NCBI GenBank assembly: GCA_019916065.1 | Contig: CM034233.1 | Location: 46,499,034 to 46,563,033 of the forward strand | Length of the DNA stretch: 64,000 nt | Direction: 5' to 3' | Source of the DNA: Vitellaria paradoxa | Lineage: Eukaryota > Streptophyta > Magnoliopsida > Ericales > Sapotaceae | In this document: positions 62,401 to 64,000 of the stretch, in pieces | Numbering within the stretch: position 1 is the first letter of the stretch | How the letters are laid out: every line of letters starts with the position of its first letter | Notes under the pieces: model-generated | Database searches by the model: none | What the model was told of the DNA's origin: nothing | The model's input: the letters and a program-made list of their open reading frames with translations, nothing else | Made by a program: the position numbers and the translations under genes

Positions 62401-63450
62401 TTTTTAAAAAGGAAGATAATTATTTATTTTCACCAAATATAATAAATAATCTCATTATATATACCTGCAGTATGCACCATAATATCTTGCAGTTTGTAGA
62501 TGTCTCGTCAATTCACAAAAATTTATTATTTTTTTTTATTTTAAAAAAGTGACAAGCATTGGGGATACCAATTCAAACATGGGCCAATGGGGTTGCATGT
62601 AAGTACATAAATATATAGAATATCGAAAGACAAAATGCAAACTAATATTCCAATGGCTAAAGGTGGGACACATTTTCACATCTTTGGATCATTTAAAAAA
62701 TCAGAGTATACATTGATAATGCGTGGCACAAAATCTTAATACAATTGTTTAAATTATCCTAGAGAGTGCACGATACTAATTAGGCCACACCCATCGTCTT
62801 CTCCATGGGACCATACCATCCTCTTCTCTACCGAGCTCGCCAATGGCGGAAACCCAACACAACCAATAACAACTGGAAGGTGCCCCTCATTCAAGCACAC
62901 AACCATATCTGAGAGAGATGAAGCCGCATTCAACAAAAATCCCACACTAGCATCGTGTTGCATTGAAGCAAGTACTCCCCTCTAAAGTGAGGAGTCTACC
63001 TAACAGCAGCAGGATAGACGAATATTGGTGTATAAAACTTGTCCAAAATAAATATGACACCTTACAAATACCCATTCTTCTTACAAAGAAGAAAGCAAGA
63101 AAGGGTGCAGAACTGTATATGGAACGGCTAGAGATTACGTGATCGTACCTACTTATTCACACATATGATTATATCTTCAAATATCACATAGCCAACTACA
63201 AAATTCTCTTGGGCATTCATCACGAGTGCAATGACCAACATTTGCATTCATCATGTATCCCACTTAAGTCCAAATTACCTGAGAAATTGCTCCCCCACCG
63301 GCGCTCCACCCCTTCGATTGCAACTGCAATGGCACTACACTGCTCTGCTTGCCTTCTCCATCCTGGATATAGCATCATAGAGGCACTTTGTAATATCCAA
63401 CAAGGCAATAACTTCACCATTTTCTACAACAGGAAGATGCCTAAATTTTC
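44087..63450 (-). CDS. CBSCBSPB-type protein: CBS domains, PB1 domain, C-terminal membrane anchor (3' eleven exons)
   Basis: Minus-strand gene whose 5' exons lie beyond 64000. In order, the exons encode the end of the first CBS pair, a linker, the second CBS pair, a linker, a PB1 domain and a tail anchor, matching the plant CBSCBSPB family throughout. CBS pairs bind adenosyl ligands, PB1 mediates protein pairing, and the hydrophobic tail suggests an organelle or ER membrane; the cellular role in plants is poorly defined. GT-AG junctions and phases agree at nearly all borders. Exceptions: one extra base at 63349-63350, one at about 48014, and AT instead of GT after 47036. Introns reach 6 kb and are full of transposon debris. 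As it stands the frame is broken; it is a pseudogene or the sequence has errors. Confidence 0.9.
44264..46783 (-). other. Last intron of the CBS gene (main part)
   Basis: It has a GA microsatellite at 45361-45380, TA runs near 45837-45860, and a repeat-like stretch at 46200-46500 with a CCTGTTTGGTGC motif and an AAACAAACATG motif at its borders, possibly another MITE. No exon was recognised. Confidence 0.6.
46784..47022. mobile_element. Probable MITE abutting the exon 10 donor
   Basis: A 239-bp AT-rich element whose ends are imperfect inverted repeats (GCATTTGGATTGAGGATTTG and the inverse of a CAAATCACTGATCTAAACAC end). The 8-bp flanks CTGAGAGT (46776-46783) and CTAAGAGC (47023-47030) agree at six positions, which suits an old hAT-type target duplication. 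Confidence 0.6.
47036..47125 (-). CDS. CBS gene exon 10: PB1 acidic loop (non-canonical donor)
   Basis: 90 nt encoding YEGDEGDKFLLTTDGDLHGA, then VSHARSVGLK. EGDEGDK is the PB1 acidic OPCA-like motif that pairs with basic PB1 faces. Family alignment places the end at LK, followed by VLRLHLDF in the next exon, but the next bases on the minus strand are ATAATG, not GT. A GT lies 15 nt further on (exon end 47021), adding IMLLE and keeping the frame. That GT is inside the end of a MITE. Confidence 0.88.
47206..47288 (-). CDS. CBS gene exon 9: PB1 domain, middle
   Basis: 83 nt encoding (G)TESLDELVSAVMQRIGAVS and DHDRPQLL. Acceptor tgtcag, donor gtgagt. Confidence 0.95.
48002..48139 (-). CDS. CBS gene exon 8: linker and start of PB1 (frameshifted)
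   Basis: 138 nt encoding EMSISAMNTSDGTEYGKSAY, PSLGLGNSFAFKFEDRKGRV and H. PB1 begins at FAFKFED. The family has VHR then an aromatic residue. One extra base (A on the plus strand, about 48014) turns the codons after VH into LLIF and leaves the phase one base off for exon 9. Joined as given, TGA follows within three codons. Acceptor ttgtag, donor gtaagt. Confidence 0.92.
48215..48318 (-). CDS. CBS gene exon 7: linker after CBS region
   Basis: 104 nt encoding VESSSGAVNDVANTVMQKFW, then DSALSLEPPDDDNQ. MQKFWDSAL is conserved in CBSCBSPB proteins. Acceptor aaaag, donor gtatca. Confidence 0.95.
50440..51288 (+). repeat. Element D 5' LTR remnant
   Basis: It ends GAGGCGTGACG, followed by a degenerate iMet primer site (TTAGTATCAAAGCC, 51291-51304). 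Its CTTGGGTTGAAAGTCCCTA segment and later parts correspond to 53310-53350 onward in the 3' LTR. The left end is missing. Confidence 0.65.
51289..51877 (+). pseudogene. Element D internal remnant (gag N-terminus only)
   Basis: After the primer site, an ATG at 51457 opens a gag-like reading with stops, and STNLERFRSMEPPLYDG lies near 51700. Sequence then jumps to a purine tract (AACAGGGAGGA, 51867-51877). All of protease and pol is deleted. Confidence 0.7.
51878..54085 (+). repeat. Element D 3' LTR
   Basis: It begins TGTAATGACTCG directly after the purine tract and runs about 2.2 kb. The right end is vague near 54085. It shares ordered segments with 50440-51288 but is strongly diverged. Confidence 0.6.
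54107..54183 (-). repeat. MITE-like end, same family as 18358-18440
   Basis: The reverse complement reads CATTTGGTGTGAGGATAA, a GTGAAAAGTTACAA segment and AATTAACTC, parallel to the 18358 copy. The other terminus is not visible. Confidence 0.4.
54262..54320 (-). CDS. CBS gene exon 6: end of second CBS pair
   Basis: 59 nt encoding (D)GYVAACLDVLQITHAAISM. Acceptor tgccag, donor gtaagg. It closes the CBS region before the 5.9-kb intron. Confidence 0.95.
54391..54496 (-). CDS. CBS gene exon 5: fourth CBS motif
   Basis: 106 nt encoding VMTPNPECATLETTILEALH, then VMHDGKFLHLPVIDK. The VMTPNPECA signature is family-specific. Acceptor cacaag, donor gtggct. Confidence 0.96.
54497..57705 (-). other. 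CBS gene intron with TRIM element
   Basis: 3.2-kb intron. It contains the miniature retrotransposon at 55428-55771, a local direct repeat around a long A run (57530-57597), and AT-rich sequence. The open stretch at 55749-56033 overlaps the TRIM and is not a supported gene. Confidence 0.7.
55428..55771 (+). mobile_element. TRIM (miniature LTR retrotransposon)
   Basis: The two LTRs of about 131 bp (55428-55559 and 55641-55771) begin TGTTA(A/G)AA and end CTTCTTTACA. A primer-binding site TGGTATCAGAACGAG follows the first LTR at 55560. The internal region is only 81 bp and ends in a purine tract GTAAAGGAGAT (55630-55640). There is no coding capacity. The 5-bp flanks (ACGTG and AAATG) do not match, so the insertion is old or a flank has mutated. 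Confidence 0.88.
57706..57772 (-). CDS. CBS gene exon 4: second CBS pair, middle
   Basis: 67 nt encoding (T)SRDILMRVVAQNLSPELT and LVEK. The family usually has SKD, and SRD is a conservative change. Acceptor ctgcag, donor gttctt. A following CBS motif begins in the next exon. Confidence 0.94.
57921..58034 (-). CDS. CBS gene exon 3: second CBS pair, first half
   Basis: 114 nt encoding VAMVLPSDPVHVAAKKMQEL, then QVNSVVIGAGNKIQGIL, a classic CBS strand-helix pattern ending in G-IL(T). Acceptor tctcag, donor gtaatg. Confidence 0.95.
58147..58225 (-). CDS. CBS gene exon 2: linker to second CBS pair
   Basis: 79 nt encoding (A)PSAFIETLRDRMFKPPLS and then TIIAENT. Acceptor tttcag, donor gtattc. The split codon with exon 1 (G/CT) restores alanine, which supports the exon 1 border. 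Confidence 0.93.
58706..59274. mobile_element. MITE-like element in a CBS intron
   Basis: The ends AGTCTGTTTAGTACCAGCTTTT (left) and the inverse of AACTAGGTAATCAAACACACTT (right) form imperfect terminal inverted repeats around 570 bp of non-coding sequence. They resemble the GTGTTTGRTTACC-type ends of plant hAT-like MITEs. No clear target duplication was seen. Confidence 0.5.
60386..60745. repeat. Two small tandem duplications
   Basis: GACCTACACAAGATTATATT occurs twice, about 26 bp apart, at 60386-60436. A unit with TATACAAGATAGAGAAGA and AGAAAGAAAATTA occurs twice at 60650-60745. Confidence 0.7.
61486..61725. repeat. Tandem duplication of about 122 bp
   Basis: Two units start ATCTAAATGTTTTCATG (near 61487 and 61609). 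Both contain a GATAAAT-CATTCTACTTTGG segment and a GATGGATTTCAATATAAATT segment. Confidence 0.75.
63279..63450 (-). CDS. CBS gene exon 1 of window: end of first CBS pair (frameshifted)
   Basis: Encodes KFRHLPVVENGEVIALLDIT, then KCLYDAISRMEKA, and after a frame change EQCSAIAVAIEGVERRWGSN. The 172-nt length leaves the wrong phase for the next exon by exactly one base. The extra base lies in GGCAAGCAG (minus) at 63349-63350, where the family has an AAEQ context. Read as given, a TAG follows within five codons. Borders are tgacag/GA and CAG/gtaatt. Confidence 0.9.
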
Positions 63451-64000
63451 CTGTCAACCAAACAATGACAAATTTAGATCACTCAACTAATTTCTGGCTA
63501 AAAGACAGACAGGCTATTATACGTGCGAAAATACATAAAATGGATTAAATTTAAATTTAACAACATAAATACATACGATGGATTAAATTTAAGATTAACA
63601 AAATAAGCTGATGTATAATCATTCAATGAAAAAAGAAAAGAAAAGAAAGACAAATATTTGAGAATGAAGGGATGATGTTACGTAGGCAATCCATGTTATT
63701 TCTAAAAAGGGGAAATTGAGCAGAAAAGAATCAAAGAGAACATGATACTGTATCAAAGAAATTCAACTGCCAAGTCTTGACGTAGCAAAGAATGTTATGA
63801 TTCCCCATTGTGAATGAGCCAACATATTGTCACATGCTAGCTAAAGTAGACACTTAGCCTACAGACACACATATCAAAACCAATGTAAGTCATATAATAA
63901 TAGACAAAAAAACAGAGAAGTATGAAATTAAGGGAACTAAGCCATCTATAATCAAATGCGTATCAAAGTAACAAGCCCCTAACGACTTGCCATGCCAGTT
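63451..64000 (-). other. Intron of the CBS gene, running out of the window
   Basis: No exon of the N-terminal CBS region was found here. The sequence is AT-rich without recognisable repeats. The acceptor (GACAG) of the first visible exon is at 63451-63455. Confidence 0.6.

Larger units (their letters stand above)
58226..63278 (-). other. Large intron of the CBS gene (5 kb)
   Basis: Holds a MITE-like element (58706-59274), tandem duplications (60386-60436, 60650-60745, 61486-61725), an A-run of about 22 (60301-60323) and GTGTCC/GGACAC-rich sequence at 61190-61380 resembling 54960-55040. An open stretch at 62754-62963 (minus, containing LPVVIGCVGFPPLASSVEKR) matches no known family and is not in the orthologous exon set. 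Confidence 0.7.

Overview
The window is plant nuclear DNA, most likely from a woody eudicot. It is AT-rich, full of microsatellites and nested LTR retrotransposons, and carries a CBF/DREB1-type AP2 sequence and a multi-intron CBS-CBS-PB1 gene with canonical GT-AG introns. The species cannot be read from the sequence.

Bases 1-17208 hold a tandem Ty3/gypsy array on the minus strand (family A, chromovirus, probably Tekay/Del). Its structure is LTR-internal-LTR-internal-LTR, with a period of 8306 bp and a shared middle LTR. The two internal regions differ at only two bases that I found and share the same stops and frameshifts. The middle LTR is a mosaic of the outer two, which points to unequal crossing-over between LTRs. 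Bases 17209-20400 are AT-rich intergenic DNA.

Bases about 20400-33260 are a three-layer nest. The oldest layer is element C, another gypsy element. Element B (LTR 21871-24573, remnant LTR 31262-32006) lies in C's integrase region. A family-A solo LTR (24768-28570) with an intact 5-bp target duplication (TTTTC) lies inside B's integrase.

Bases 33260-42300 are AT-rich and repeat-rich. They include a 287-bp tandem duplication, a possible inverted-repeat-bounded element of about 4.3 kb, and an almost perfectly palindromic foldback transposon (40600-42275) with a 10-bp target duplication. About 90 bp beyond it lies a CBF/DREB1 remnant (42368-42745) without a usable ATG or the C-terminal activation region.

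Bases 44087-64000 are the 3' part of one minus-strand gene, a CBSCBSPB-type protein (CBS pairs, PB1 domain, C-terminal membrane anchor). Eleven exons can be placed. The 5' exons lie beyond the window. Its introns carry a gypsy remnant in the opposite orientation (element D), a TRIM miniature retrotransposon, MITE-like elements and tandem duplications. Splice-phase arithmetic shows two +1 frameshifts, and the expected donor of the penultimate exon reads AT instead of GT. An in-frame GT 15 bp downstream lies inside the end of a MITE. The gene is either decaying or affected by sequence errors. No rRNA gene, functional tRNA gene or CRISPR array was seen.
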